Position numbers and translations under genes: made by a program
Notes under the pieces: generated by a model
What the model was told of the DNA's origin: nothing
What the model saw: the letters and a program-made list of their open reading frames with translations, nothing else
The model's database searches: none
Part shown: one piece after another, positions 16,213-24,485 of the stretch
How positions within the stretch are numbered: the stretch's first letter is position 1
Layout: every line of letters begins with the position of its first letter
NCBI RefSeq assembly: GCF_965232925.1
Contig: NZ_CBDDRA010000015.1
Location: forward strand, 1-64,000
Direction of reading: 5' to 3'
Length of the DNA: 64,000 nucleotides
Source: Tumidithrix helvetica
GTDB lineage: Bacteria > Cyanobacteriota > Cyanobacteriia > Pseudanabaenales > Pseudanabaenaceae

Positions 16213-16959
16213 ATGTTTCAAGACTCCCAGATTCAATCTTTTTCGCACAACTCAGACACCGAACTGATTTCTGGCGACTCAATAATTTCCATTCGCAATC
16301 TCAATCACTATTTTGGGCAGTTAGAGCATTTGGAGCTTCGCAAACAAGTTCTGTTTGATATTAATCTGGATATTGCTAAAGGCGAAATTGTGATTATGAC
16401 TGGGCCCTCTGGTTCTGGCAAAACTACGTTACTGAGTTTAATGGGTGGTTTACGAACGGTACAGGAAGGTAGTCTCAAAATCTTAGGTTGGGAAATGTGT
16501 AACGCTTCAAAACAAAAACTTGTGGAGGTGCGTCGCCAAATTGGTTTTATTTTTCAGTCCCACAATTTGATGACCTTTTTGACCGCAAAACAAAATGTGC
16601 GAATGGCGATCGAATTACACGATCGCATGCTCGATCTCGATATGGATGCCCTTGCAGTCCAAATTTTAGAGTATGTGGGCTTGAAAGATCGCGTTGACTA
16701 CTATTCAGATAGTCTGTCTGGGGGACAAAAGCAGCGGGTCGCGATCGCAAGGGCTTTAGTCATGCAACCCCAAATAGTTTTAGCCGATGAGCCGACTGCG
16801 GCACTCGATAAAAAGTCTGGACGTGATGTGGTTGAGATCGTGCAAAAACTCGCAAAAGAACAGGGCTGTGCAATTCTATTAGTTACCCATGACAATCGCA
16901 TTCTTGATATTGCCGATCGGATTATCTATATGGAAGATGGAAAGTTGCAAGAGAACTGA
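16213..16959 (+). CDS. devA: DevA-like ABC exporter ATPase
   Basis: A 248-residue nucleotide-binding subunit: Walker A GPSGSGKTT, Q-loop FIFQSHNLM, signature LSGGQKQRVAIARAL, Walker B IVLADEPTAALD and the H-loop VTHDNR. It has the length and motif set of the MacB/LolD/DevA group. It follows devC after 45 bases and closes the TetR-devBCA unit. The first 30 residues extend beyond the ATPase fold, as in other DevA proteins. Confidence 0.94.
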   Translation: MFQDSQIQSFSHNSDTELISGDSIISIRNLNHYFGQLEHLELRKQVLFDINLDIAKGEIVIMTGPSGSGKTTLLSLMGGLRTVQEGSLKILGWEMCNASKQKLVEVRRQIGFIFQSHNLMTFLTAKQNVRMAIELHDRMLDLDMDALAVQILEYVGLKDRVDYYSDSLSGGQKQRVAIARALVMQPQIVLADEPTAALDKKSGRDVVEIVQKLAKEQGCAILLVTHDNRILDIADRIIYMEDGKLQEN

Positions 16960-17170
16960 TTTTTCATGGTATGGGGGCAGTTCCATTCAGACGAGCGATT
17001 ATGAGTATTTCCTGAGTCACAAATTAAAGAAGATTTATAAATCTATCAGGATACTTCAGCTAACTCCTTAGGAAGCTATAACCTCTATTTCCGTTTCTCG
17101 AACCACAATTCTCTCAAGTTAGCTCGATCGCATGACGACTGACCCTAAAACAATTCTTGAGGAAAAGGTC
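16960..17170 (+). promoter_or_regulatory. Leader of the redox cluster with a shared motif
   Basis: GTCACAAATT at 17016-17025 followed by A-A-GAAG recurs at 27553-27562 (GTCACAAATT, then TACGAAG) upstream of the ferritin-like gene at the other end of the cluster. No classical promoter is clear. The shared motif is a candidate regulator or ECF sigma site. Confidence 0.3.
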
Positions 17171-17974
17171 ATGAAACTGGAAGGAAAAGTAGCACTGGTA
17201 ACGGGTAGTAGCGGTGGTATCGGTCAGGGTATCGCAATTCGCCTTGCCAAAGAAGGGGCTAGTGTCGTGGTTAATTATCGTTCAAACCCAGAAGGTGCTG
17301 AAGAGACCTTATCGAAAGTCAAAGCAGAAGGCGGCAATTGTCACATGGCAGAGGGCTTTTGCGATAACGATCGCGGTTACAGCATTGGAGCCGATTTGGG
17401 CATGTTAGACGATGTACGTCACCTGATCTCGCAAAGCATCGAGCATTTCGGTCGGCTGGACATTCTCGTGAACAATGCGGGCATTGAGAAACATGCGGAC
17501 TTTTGGGACGTAACGGAAGCAGATTATGAAGCGGTGATGAATGTGAACTTCAAAGGTGTCTTTTTTGCTACCCAAGCCTTTGTGAAGTATTTACTTCAAG
17601 AAAAAAAGCAAGGACGGATTATTAACATTAGTTCCGTCCATGAAGAATTGCCTTTCCCTCACTTCACCGCCTACTGCGCTAGTAAAGGCGCATTGAAGAT
17701 GATGACGCGGAACCTTGCGGTTGAACTTGGATCCTATGGGATTACGATTAACAACGTTGCTCCTGGAGCGATCGAGACGCCGATCAACAAAAAGCTGCTC
17801 AACGATCCAGAGAAACTTCTGCCCTTATTAAAGAATATTCCCTTAGGTCGTCTAGGACAGCCCGATGATGTGGCTTCGATGGTAGCTTTCTTGGCTTCCG
17901 AAGATGCTGGCTATATTACAGGCTCCACCTTTGTGGTGGATGGCGGTCTACTGTGGAACTATCAGGAGCAGTAA
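17171..17974 (+). CDS. SDR-family dehydrogenase (glucose 1-dehydrogenase-like)
   Basis: A 267-residue classical short-chain dehydrogenase. The cofactor loop is TGSSGGIGQGIAI, followed by NNAG, the catalytic Ser of INISSVHEELPFP, and YCASKGA (Tyr and Lys of the active site). The PGAIETPIN segment and the GLLWNYQEQ C-terminus resemble Bacillus-type glucose 1-dehydrogenase. An insertion (about 75-90, FCDNDRGYSIGAD) is unusual. ATG 17171 has GAGGAAAAGG upstream; the ATG at 17132 has none. Its stop overlaps the MIP channel start (TAATG), so the two are coupled. Substrate specificity is inferred only. Confidence 0.88.
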   Translation: MKLEGKVALVTGSSGGIGQGIAIRLAKEGASVVVNYRSNPEGAEETLSKVKAEGGNCHMAEGFCDNDRGYSIGADLGMLDDVRHLISQSIEHFGRLDILVNNAGIEKHADFWDVTEADYEAVMNVNFKGVFFATQAFVKYLLQEKKQGRIINISSVHEELPFPHFTAYCASKGALKMMTRNLAVELGSYGITINNVAPGAIETPINKKLLNDPEKLLPLLKNIPLGRLGQPDDVASMVAFLASEDAGYITGSTFVVDGGLLWNYQEQ

Positions 17975-18768
17975 TGAAAGCGCAACCTCTCCATTGGCAA
18001 GAATATCTGATTGAAGCAGCTAGTTTAGGCTTATTTATGATTTCAGCGTCATCGGTGGTTGCTTTTGTGGAACTGCCGAGTTCTCCTTTACGGCAAGCGA
18101 TCGCCGATCCACTCTTACGTCGCTTTTTGATTGGCATCGCCATGGGACTGACCGCGATCGCGCTGATCTATTCTCCTTGGGGCAAGCGATCTGGAGCGCA
18201 TATCAACCCATCCGTAACCCTGACATTTTGGCGACTCAAAAAAATCACCACTTGGGATGCTGGCTGTTATGTTCTGGCACAGTTCATGGGTGGCATAACG
18301 GGCATATGGCTAGCTGGCATTTTGATTGGGAAAGCGATCGCCGATCCAGCGATTAACTATGTGGTGACAACGCCGGGATCGGCAGGGGATTTGGTGGCAT
18401 TCTTAGCGGAATTTGTCATATCCTTCTGTCTGATGACGATGGTATTGCAGGTATCCAATCGCGCGAATCTGTCTCAATTCACAGGATTGTTTGCTGGGAT
18501 TCTAGTTGCGACCTATATTACGCTCGAAGCACCAATCTCAGGCATGAGTATGAATCCCGCACGCACGCTAGGTTCTGCTTTTTCTGCACAGATTTGGCAG
18601 AGCATTTGGATTTATTTCACCGCCCCACCCTTGGGAATGTTGCTTGCTGCCGAGGCTTATCTACGCTTGGGTAAAAAGAAGCGCAATTCTGAGCTGTGTT
18701 GCAAACTCTGCCCCAATGGTTCCACGCCCTGTATTAGTCCCCTTTGCTGTCAGCAGTGCAAACTCTGA
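17974..18768 (+). CDS. MIP-family channel (aquaglyceroporin) with Cys-rich tail
   Basis: A 264-residue six-helix major intrinsic protein for water or small neutral solutes. The two half-helix signatures are GAHINPSVT (NPS in place of NPA) and GMSMNPARTLGS (canonical NPA). After the last helix a 30-residue tail follows KKKRN and holds seven Cys, in the pattern CCxxC...C...CCxxC, which could bind a metal or Fe-S cluster, or be redox-active, on the cytosolic face. The start is ATG 17974 with AGGAG upstream, overlapping the SDR stop. Coupling to the dehydrogenase suggests it imports or releases that enzyme's substrate. Confidence 0.88.
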   Translation: MKAQPLHWQEYLIEAASLGLFMISASSVVAFVELPSSPLRQAIADPLLRRFLIGIAMGLTAIALIYSPWGKRSGAHINPSVTLTFWRLKKITTWDAGCYVLAQFMGGITGIWLAGILIGKAIADPAINYVVTTPGSAGDLVAFLAEFVISFCLMTMVLQVSNRANLSQFTGLFAGILVATYITLEAPISGMSMNPARTLGSAFSAQIWQSIWIYFTAPPLGMLLAAEAYLRLGKKKRNSELCCKLCPNGSTPCISPLCCQQCKL

Positions 18769-18939
18769 GCCTGAGTTTTTGCTGAGCGGGATCTGAGTAA
18801 ATATTCTTGGCAAAATCAGCATACTTCACAGACTACTCAGAGCGAATTCACTCTCGCTCTACAGTCCAGATTCATAATGCTCTTAGTTCAAGTTAAACGC
18901 ATCAAACATTTCAAGTTCGCTTAATTCGAGGAAAAAGCT

Positions 18940-19416
18940 ATGAAACCGACTCAATTCTTTGCACTTTCTTTGACATCTCTACTGGCTGTTGGCGCGATCG
19001 CAGCCTGCTCTACACCTCAGCCTCCAGTTGCCGTTCAGCAGGAACCTAGTGTTGCTGCTTCTCCAAAATCACAACCATCGAATATTTTAAGTACTGGTTC
19101 TTTTGTCAAAGCCGAACAACCCACCCAAGGAGGCGTTCGCATAATTACTGAAAATGGCAAAAACTATTTAGAGGTCGCCGAGAATTTTAAAACCTCCGAC
19201 CAGGGGCCCGATCTGCAAGTCATTCTTTATCGCACTGCCAACCCGCCAGAATCTGGGATTAAAGAGAGCGATTACGTGATTTTGGGCAAACTGCAAAAGT
19301 TCAGCGGCGCACAACGCTACGAAATAGCCAGTAACGTCAATGTCAAGGATTTTGGCTCCGCTGCTATTTGGTGTCGCAAATTTAATGCCACCTTTGGTTA
19401 CGCCAAACTTGGTTGA
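18940..19416 (+). CDS. DM13-domain lipoprotein
   Basis: A 158-residue protein. The signal peptide ends in a lipobox (VGAIAAC, Cys about 23), so it is a lipoprotein. A Pro/Ser/Gln-rich spacer (25-50) leads to a DM13 domain: TGSFVKAEQPTQGGVRI, LEVAENFKTSDQGPDLQVILY, SDYVILGKLQKFSG, and the late Cys in AAIWCRKFNATFGYA that is conserved in the family. DM13 domains are predicted redox or electron-transfer modules based on their domain partners. ATG 18940 has GAGGAAAAA upstream. Confidence 0.88.
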   Translation: MKPTQFFALSLTSLLAVGAIAACSTPQPPVAVQQEPSVAASPKSQPSNILSTGSFVKAEQPTQGGVRIITENGKNYLEVAENFKTSDQGPDLQVILYRTANPPESGIKESDYVILGKLQKFSGAQRYEIASNVNVKDFGSAAIWCRKFNATFGYAKLG

Positions 19417-19502
19417 TTTTGATTCACGGCTCAATAAGGAGAACTTCCAGATTCTCCGCTGCCGCGTACACACATGTCGTCAAACCTAACTAAATTAACA
19501 GC

Positions 19503-19592
19503 TTTTTGCCTCCTAGCCCCCAATTCTGCAGGGACAAGAAAATTCGAATCTTTCAAAGTCCCCCAGAATTGGGGGATTTAGGGGGCTAGATC
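19503..19592. repeat. Interspersed inverted repeat
   Basis: TAGCCCCCAATTCTG near 19515 and CAGAATTGGGGGATTTAGGGGGCTA near 19565 are complementary arms around a short centre. The element belongs to the C-rich repeat class and sits between the DM13 and SRPBCC genes. Confidence 0.65.
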
Positions 19593-19633
19593 TATCAAGG
19601 AAATCTACTTATATCCTGTAGCCAATAAAACCT

Positions 19634-20188
19634 ATGACTTTTTGTTTGAGTTCTTGTGAAGCGATCGCCGATCCAGATCGGTTGGAAGCCGTAAGTGTCA
19701 GGTCTGAAAAGGCGGAAGGCAACCAGCATCGCATTATTGCTACGATTCAAGTTCCCTATCCAATCGAACAGGTTTGGCATGTTCTCACCGATTATGAAGC
19801 TATGCCCGAATTTATCCCAAATTTGGTTGCAAGCAGACGGTTGGAAGAATCAAATTCCACAAATCGGATCGAGCAAATCGGTGCGGCATCGCTCTTAAAT
19901 ATTCGTCTCACGATCCGAGTCGTTTTAGAAATGATGGAAAAATTTCCCCATCAGATTGATTTCCAGATGATTGAAGGCGATTTTAAAGCATTTTCTGGGA
20001 GATGCGAACTCGATGCTAGTCCCTATAAATGCGGCACAAAGACCGACCTCTATTATGCCGTACAGGTACAACCCAAACTCACGATGCCGATCGCGATTTT
20101 AGAAAAACAACTGCGCCACGATCTTCCCTTAAATCTGTTAGCGATCGAGCGCAGGCTAGATACGCTATTTGGCAGAAAAGCCTGCTGA
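19634..20188 (+). CDS. SRPBCC/START-like lipid-binding protein
   Basis: A 184-residue protein with a polyketide-cyclase/COQ10-type SRPBCC fold: IATIQVPYPIEQVWHVLTDYEAMPEFIPN at the start, the central beta-sheet (FQMIEGDFKAFSG), and the long C-terminal helix KQLRHDLPLNLLAIERRLD. Such proteins bind hydrophobic ligands, including quinones in the COQ10 branch. The next gene encodes a quinone-reducing NADH dehydrogenase, which fits a quinone or lipid chaperone, but that is inference. An N-terminal CLSSCEAIADPD does not form a clear signal peptide. Confidence 0.78.
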   Translation: MTFCLSSCEAIADPDRLEAVSVRSEKAEGNQHRIIATIQVPYPIEQVWHVLTDYEAMPEFIPNLVASRRLEESNSTNRIEQIGAASLLNIRLTIRVVLEMMEKFPHQIDFQMIEGDFKAFSGRCELDASPYKCGTKTDLYYAVQVQPKLTMPIAILEKQLRHDLPLNLLAIERRLDTLFGRKAC

Positions 20189-20235
20189 ATTCCATTCCCT
20201 AACCTCTAATTACCCCTTTTCCTGTGAGGTCATCT

Positions 20236-21705
20236 ATGAATCAGGCAAATCAACCTACAGTAATCCTTGGCGGAGGTTTTGTTGGACTCTTTACAGCCCT
20301 TCATCTCAGCCGCCAAAACTATCCCCATCCGATTATTCTGATCGATCGCCATCGAAATTTCAACTTTAAACCCCTACTATACGAGTTACTCAGCGGCGAA
20401 ATGCCCGTCGATCGCATCTGTCCCCACTATACCGAACTTTTGGCAGGGAGTGAGGTCGTTTTCATCCAAGGAAATATCCAGACGATCGATCTGCATAAAC
20501 GTCATGTGACCTTAGAATCTGGCAAAACCTTTTTTTATGCAAATCTCGTCCTCGCTCTCGGTGGAAAGACCACCTATTTTCATACCCCCGGAGCGCAGGA
20601 AAATGCTTTTCCTTTCACCTCGGAAGAAGAAGTATTTTCGCTCAGCCATCGCATCAAAGAGAATATCAATCGTGCCGCACAATCCAAAGATGCAATCGAA
20701 CGACGACAGCTTTTGACCGTAGTTGCGATCGGAGCGGGCCCAGCAGGTGTGGAACTCGCCTGTACTTTAGGCGATCTCATGCCAATCTGGTGTGCCGAAG
20801 CTGGCGCAAATCCTAAAGAGGCGCGTATTGTCCTAATCAATCGCAGCGATGAGATTCTCAAAGGGGATGTTAACAGTCGCCTGCGCGATACCGCCAAAGC
20901 TGCTCTAAAAGAATGTGCAATTCCAGTGGATTCGATCTTGGGTGCAGCAGTAACGGCAATTACACCCGAAGGCGTGGAATACAAGCAGCAAGAGCAAGTC
21001 AAGTTTTTGCCAGCCAAAACGATCGCTTGGACGGCGGGAAGCGAACCCAATCCACTGCTCAAAGATTTGCCAATTCCACCCGAACAGCGAGATCGACGCG
21101 GACGACTGCAAGTGAGATCTTCGCTTCAGCTTATGGGGTTTCCAAATGTATTTGTGGGTGGTGATTGTGCCTTTGTCAAGGACGATCCGCAACCCGCAAC
21201 AGCTCAGGTTGCCTATCAGCAGGGAACAGCGATCGCATCAAATCTCATGGCTCTAGCAAAAGGTGGAATGCCCAAACCTGCCCATATTGCCATGCGCGGT
21301 ACATTGATGAAATTGGGCTTGGGCAAAAGCGTTGCCAATCTTTTCGATCGCGTGGAAATCAAAGGCAAATCTGGTCACCTAGTTCGCGAAGCTACCTATT
21401 TGGAACTCCTACCCACACCCGTTCATAACCTGAAAGTTACAACAGAATGGTTGACTGATGAAATTTTCCAGCGCCATCAGCCACAGGTTTCGATCGAGGG
21501 CGAACCTGAAATTGAAATCGACGATAAGCCAATCAGCACAGATGCAATTTTCCCAGGCATTGCCGCGATCGCCGCAGGGTTAATTCTTGCCCTACCGCTA
21601 ACATTACGCGCCGCCAATCCCCAACAGTTTCATCAAAACTTCCACTGGTCGGGCATTCCCACATTACTCGATCGGCTTGCTCCACCTAACAATTCCAACT
21701 CTTAA
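20236..21705 (+). CDS. Type II NAD(P)H dehydrogenase
   Basis: A 489-residue flavoprotein of the NDH-2 family, which passes electrons from NAD(P)H to quinone without proton pumping. The FAD-binding GGGFVGLFTA (12-21) and NAD-binding AIGAGPAGVELA are present, as are the FVGGDCAF and AYQQGTAIASNL segments near the FAD. The C-terminal extension carries a hydrophobic helix (PGIAAIAAGLILALPL) for membrane contact, as in cyanobacterial Ndb proteins. ATG 20236 has GAGGT upstream; the GTG at 20224 is less likely. DoxX follows after 50 bases. Confidence 0.9.
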   Translation: MNQANQPTVILGGGFVGLFTALHLSRQNYPHPIILIDRHRNFNFKPLLYELLSGEMPVDRICPHYTELLAGSEVVFIQGNIQTIDLHKRHVTLESGKTFFYANLVLALGGKTTYFHTPGAQENAFPFTSEEEVFSLSHRIKENINRAAQSKDAIERRQLLTVVAIGAGPAGVELACTLGDLMPIWCAEAGANPKEARIVLINRSDEILKGDVNSRLRDTAKAALKECAIPVDSILGAAVTAITPEGVEYKQQEQVKFLPAKTIAWTAGSEPNPLLKDLPIPPEQRDRRGRLQVRSSLQLMGFPNVFVGGDCAFVKDDPQPATAQVAYQQGTAIASNLMALAKGGMPKPAHIAMRGTLMKLGLGKSVANLFDRVEIKGKSGHLVREATYLELLPTPVHNLKVTTEWLTDEIFQRHQPQVSIEGEPEIEIDDKPISTDAIFPGIAAIAAGLILALPLTLRAANPQQFHQNFHWSGIPTLLDRLAPPNNSNS

Positions 21706-21755
21706 TTCGCTTAATCAACCAATTTGAACCCATACTTCAAAAGGAGAACGCAGTC

Positions 21756-22274
21756 ATGTTAAGCAAACTGATCCCATTTCACAAACTTTCGCTCAAGCAA
21801 GCGATCGTGGCTAATCGCATTATCTTAGGCATATTCTTCTTACTTTCTGGAATCGCCAATTACCTAAACTTTAGCGTTCCCAATGGATTTTATCAGACGG
21901 TGACTACAGTAAAGCTGCAACTATGGGGTCCATTTCCCGCAGGCTGGCAAGGTATAGGCCCATTACCAGAATTTATCGCCATTCCCTATGCATGGCTGCT
22001 CCCAGGAGCCGAGATCGTCTTAGGACTGTTATTCGCCTTTGGCTTCTGGATCAGATGGACGGGATTGCTCCTGATCTTGATGACAGCCAGTATCGTCTTG
22101 GCATTTGGCATTATCCCCGCTGGGAGTCTCTTCCCCAATGGAGCTGAGAGCTTTAATAAAAACATTCTATTTATGACATTGGTTTGGCTCTGTGTTGCCT
22201 ATGATGTCGAAACTAAAAAAGCTCAGGCACGCAAAATCGCAGAAAAACAAAGACAGCTATCGGCAATTAATTAA
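21756..22274 (+). CDS. DoxX-like membrane protein
   Basis: A 172-residue four-helix membrane protein of the DoxX/DoxD group: first helix IILGIFFLLSGIANYLNF, then PYAWLLPGAEIVLGLLFAFG, IRWTGLLLILMTASIVLAFG and a final LFMTLVWLCVAYDVE. Members accompany quinone-linked oxidoreductases (the DoxD subunit of archaeal thiosulfate:quinone oxidoreductase is the namesake). AAGGAG precedes ATG 21756. Its position between an NDH-2 and a GMC oxidoreductase fits a membrane partner for electron transfer. Confidence 0.85.
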   Translation: MLSKLIPFHKLSLKQAIVANRIILGIFFLLSGIANYLNFSVPNGFYQTVTTVKLQLWGPFPAGWQGIGPLPEFIAIPYAWLLPGAEIVLGLLFAFGFWIRWTGLLLILMTASIVLAFGIIPAGSLFPNGAESFNKNILFMTLVWLCVAYDVETKKAQARKIAEKQRQLSAIN

Positions 22275-22362
22275 ACAGGGAAATCGATAATCGGTATCCA
22301 GATGGACAGCTAAAATCTACCAGCCACTTAACCAACCACTGACAACTGACAACTAAAAAACT

Positions 22363-23907
22363 ATGTCTACCGAACACTACGATGCGATCATTATTGGAAC
22401 GGGTGCGGGTGGTGGAACGCTCGCATATCGTTTGGCACCAACAGGTAAGAAAATCCTGATTCTAGAACGAGGTGCGTTTTTACCCCAAGAAAAAGCGAAC
22501 TGGGATACTGTCGAGGTCTATCACAAAGATCGCTACCATACCCCTGAAGTTTGGCATGACGACAGCGATCGCAGCAAATTTCACCCAGGTACGGGCTACT
22601 GGGTGGGCGGCAACACCAAAGTCTATGGCGGGGCGTTGTTCCGCCTCAGAGAGCGAGACTTCGATCGCGTCGTGCATAAAGGTGGTATTTCTCCATCTTG
22701 GCCGTTGAAGTATCAAGACTTCGAGCCTTACTATACGGAAGCTGAAAAGCTTTATGAAGTTCACGGACAGAGAGGACAAGACCCCACCGAGCCACCCACA
22801 AACGATCCCTATCCATTCGCACCCGTCTCCCACGAGCCTCGGATTCAGGAAATACACGACGATCTGCAAAAAAAAGGATTGCACCCTTTTAACCTGCCTT
22901 TAGCGATTAAGCTGAATGAGGTCGATCGCCGACTCGGAGCTTGCATTCGCTGCAATACCTGCGATGGATTTCCCTGTTTGGTGAATGGCAAGGGAGACTC
23001 GGATATTAACTGCGTGCGTCCTGCGATCGCCAAAGAAAATGTCACACTACTTGCTGAAGCAGAGGTGCTGCGCCTGCACACTAGTCCATCGGGTCGAGAA
23101 GTTACCAGTGTGGAAGTGCGGCACAAGGGCGAAATCATGAGTTTCTCTAGCGATATCGTGGTGGTCTCCTGTGGCGCAATTAATTCTGCCGTGCTGCTGC
23201 TGCGTTCTGCCAACGAGAAGCATCCCAATGGTCTAGCGAATAGCTCCGATCAGGTGGGAAGGAATTTCATGAAGCATCAGCATGGTGCGGTGATTGGGCT
23301 GACACCGAAGCCGAATCCAACGGAATTTCAAAAAACCTTGGCGATTAACGATTTTTACTGGGGCGAACCCGGCTTTGACTATCCGATGGGATTGATACAG
23401 CTATTGGGTAAGGTGAATAAGGATATCGTTGCGACCGATGCACCAAAATTTGCGCCCGGCATGGCATTGGATGAGATTGCCAAACATTCCGTAGACTGGT
23501 TTGTGACAGCGGAGGATTTGCCCGATCCCAACAATCGCGTCACATTTAAGAATGGTGCCGTACATCTCAGCTATACCGAAAATAATACGGAGGCTTTCGA
23601 TCGCTTGTTAGCCCGTTGGACAAAGGTACTGAAATCGATCAACTGTGGCGATGCGATCTTGCCCTGTTCGCTCTATTTTCGTAAAAAGCTAGCGATTCAA
23701 GCGGTAGCGCATCAGAATGGTACTTGCCGCTTTGGCGAAGACCCAGCCAATTCCGTTTTGGATCTTGACTGTCGCACCCACGATGTTGATAACCTCTATG
23801 TGGTTGATGGGGCTTTCTTCCCTTCTAGCGCTGCTGTGAATCCCACCTTGACGATTATTGCTAATGCTCTACGGGTAGGCGATCGCTTAATCGACCGCAT
23901 GGGATAA
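22363..23907 (+). CDS. GMC-family FAD oxidoreductase
   Basis: A 514-residue glucose-methanol-choline oxidoreductase. The ADP-binding motif is GTGAGGGTLAYRLA (11-24). GYWVGGNTKVYGGALFRL shapes the FAD site. A Cys-rich segment, CIRCNTCDGFPC (about 197-208), is typical of the dehydrogenase branch rather than the oxidases. The C-terminal domain carries HQNGTCRFGEDP and VDGAFFPSSAAVNPTLTI with the conserved His and Asn. It likely oxidises an alcohol or sugar and passes electrons to a quinone or cytochrome. No Tat or Sec signal is visible, so it is cytosolic. Substrate unknown. Confidence 0.92.
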   Translation: MSTEHYDAIIIGTGAGGGTLAYRLAPTGKKILILERGAFLPQEKANWDTVEVYHKDRYHTPEVWHDDSDRSKFHPGTGYWVGGNTKVYGGALFRLRERDFDRVVHKGGISPSWPLKYQDFEPYYTEAEKLYEVHGQRGQDPTEPPTNDPYPFAPVSHEPRIQEIHDDLQKKGLHPFNLPLAIKLNEVDRRLGACIRCNTCDGFPCLVNGKGDSDINCVRPAIAKENVTLLAEAEVLRLHTSPSGREVTSVEVRHKGEIMSFSSDIVVVSCGAINSAVLLLRSANEKHPNGLANSSDQVGRNFMKHQHGAVIGLTPKPNPTEFQKTLAINDFYWGEPGFDYPMGLIQLLGKVNKDIVATDAPKFAPGMALDEIAKHSVDWFVTAEDLPDPNNRVTFKNGAVHLSYTENNTEAFDRLLARWTKVLKSINCGDAILPCSLYFRKKLAIQAVAHQNGTCRFGEDPANSVLDLDCRTHDVDNLYVVDGAFFPSSAAVNPTLTIIANALRVGDRLIDRMG

Positions 23908-23947
23908 ATTCTCTCAGCAAGTTCTCATGTTCGCATCAGGTTTTTTG

Positions 23948-23975
23948 GCGAGAGTTTAATCATCTCTCGCTTTTG
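23948..23975 (+). terminator. Rho-independent terminator after the GMC gene
   Basis: The hairpin GCGAGAG-TTTAATCAT-CTCTCGC is followed by TTTTGCTT, 40 bases after the stop codon. It would end the SDR-to-GMC run, or attenuate before the small secreted-protein gene. Confidence 0.65.
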
Positions 23976-24051
23976 CTTCAGAGGGTTCTCAGGATGGCGA
24001 GCGATACTTAACTCAAGTCAGAAAACACATTCCAATTTGGAGACGAAGATA

Positions 24052-24408
24052 ATGAAAAAATTACTTTTAGGTTGCTTGCCCGTTCTATTTCTTTCCACTG
24101 CTGCTGTAGTTCTTCCCGCCAAAGCTGAAGTCACAACCGTGGGTATGGCAGCGATCGCTCAAACTCAGTCACAACCCAGTGTTTCTCCTTTTAATCTTGC
24201 CTACTTGGCATATCAGGGATACTTTGAAGATCGAGGCATTTCTAGCTATGCCACTCTCATCGAAGATATACGCAGCAGAAAAGTCACCCCCACCCAGCTC
24301 GTACAAGCCGCTGTTGATTCCCAGAGACTTGCACCCTCAGTCCTTAACGATTCTAGCTATATCAGTGCTGTGGAATCTCAGTTAACTTCACTTGTGATGA
24401 ATCAGTAA
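24052..24408 (+). CDS. Small secreted protein, unknown function
   Basis: A 118-residue protein with a signal peptide (MKKLLLGCLPVLFLSTAAVV, cleavage about AKAE). The mature part is helical and polar (FEDRGISSYATLIEDIRSR, LVQAAVDSQRLAPSVL). ATG 24052 has GGAGACGAAG upstream. It is flanked by a terminator in front and a hairpin behind, so it may be its own short transcript. Similar short exported proteins are common in filamentous cyanobacteria; function unknown. Confidence 0.7.
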   Translation: MKKLLLGCLPVLFLSTAAVVLPAKAEVTTVGMAAIAQTQSQPSVSPFNLAYLAYQGYFEDRGISSYATLIEDIRSRKVTPTQLVQAAVDSQRLAPSVLNDSSYISAVESQLTSLVMNQ

Positions 24409-24419
24409 ATTTTGACATT

Positions 24420-24446
24420 CAAGGGAAGAACGATGTTCTTCCCTTG
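24420..24446 (+). terminator. Strong intergenic hairpin (attenuator or processing site)
   Basis: CAAGGGAAGAAC and GTTCTTCCCTTG pair perfectly (12 bp) around a GAT loop, between the secreted-protein and VOC genes. Only a broken T run follows (TCCATTTCTC), so it may attenuate or protect a transcript end rather than fully terminate. Confidence 0.55.
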
Positions 24447-24485
24447 TCCATTTCTCTTAAGAATTACTTTAGAAGGAGAAATCCT

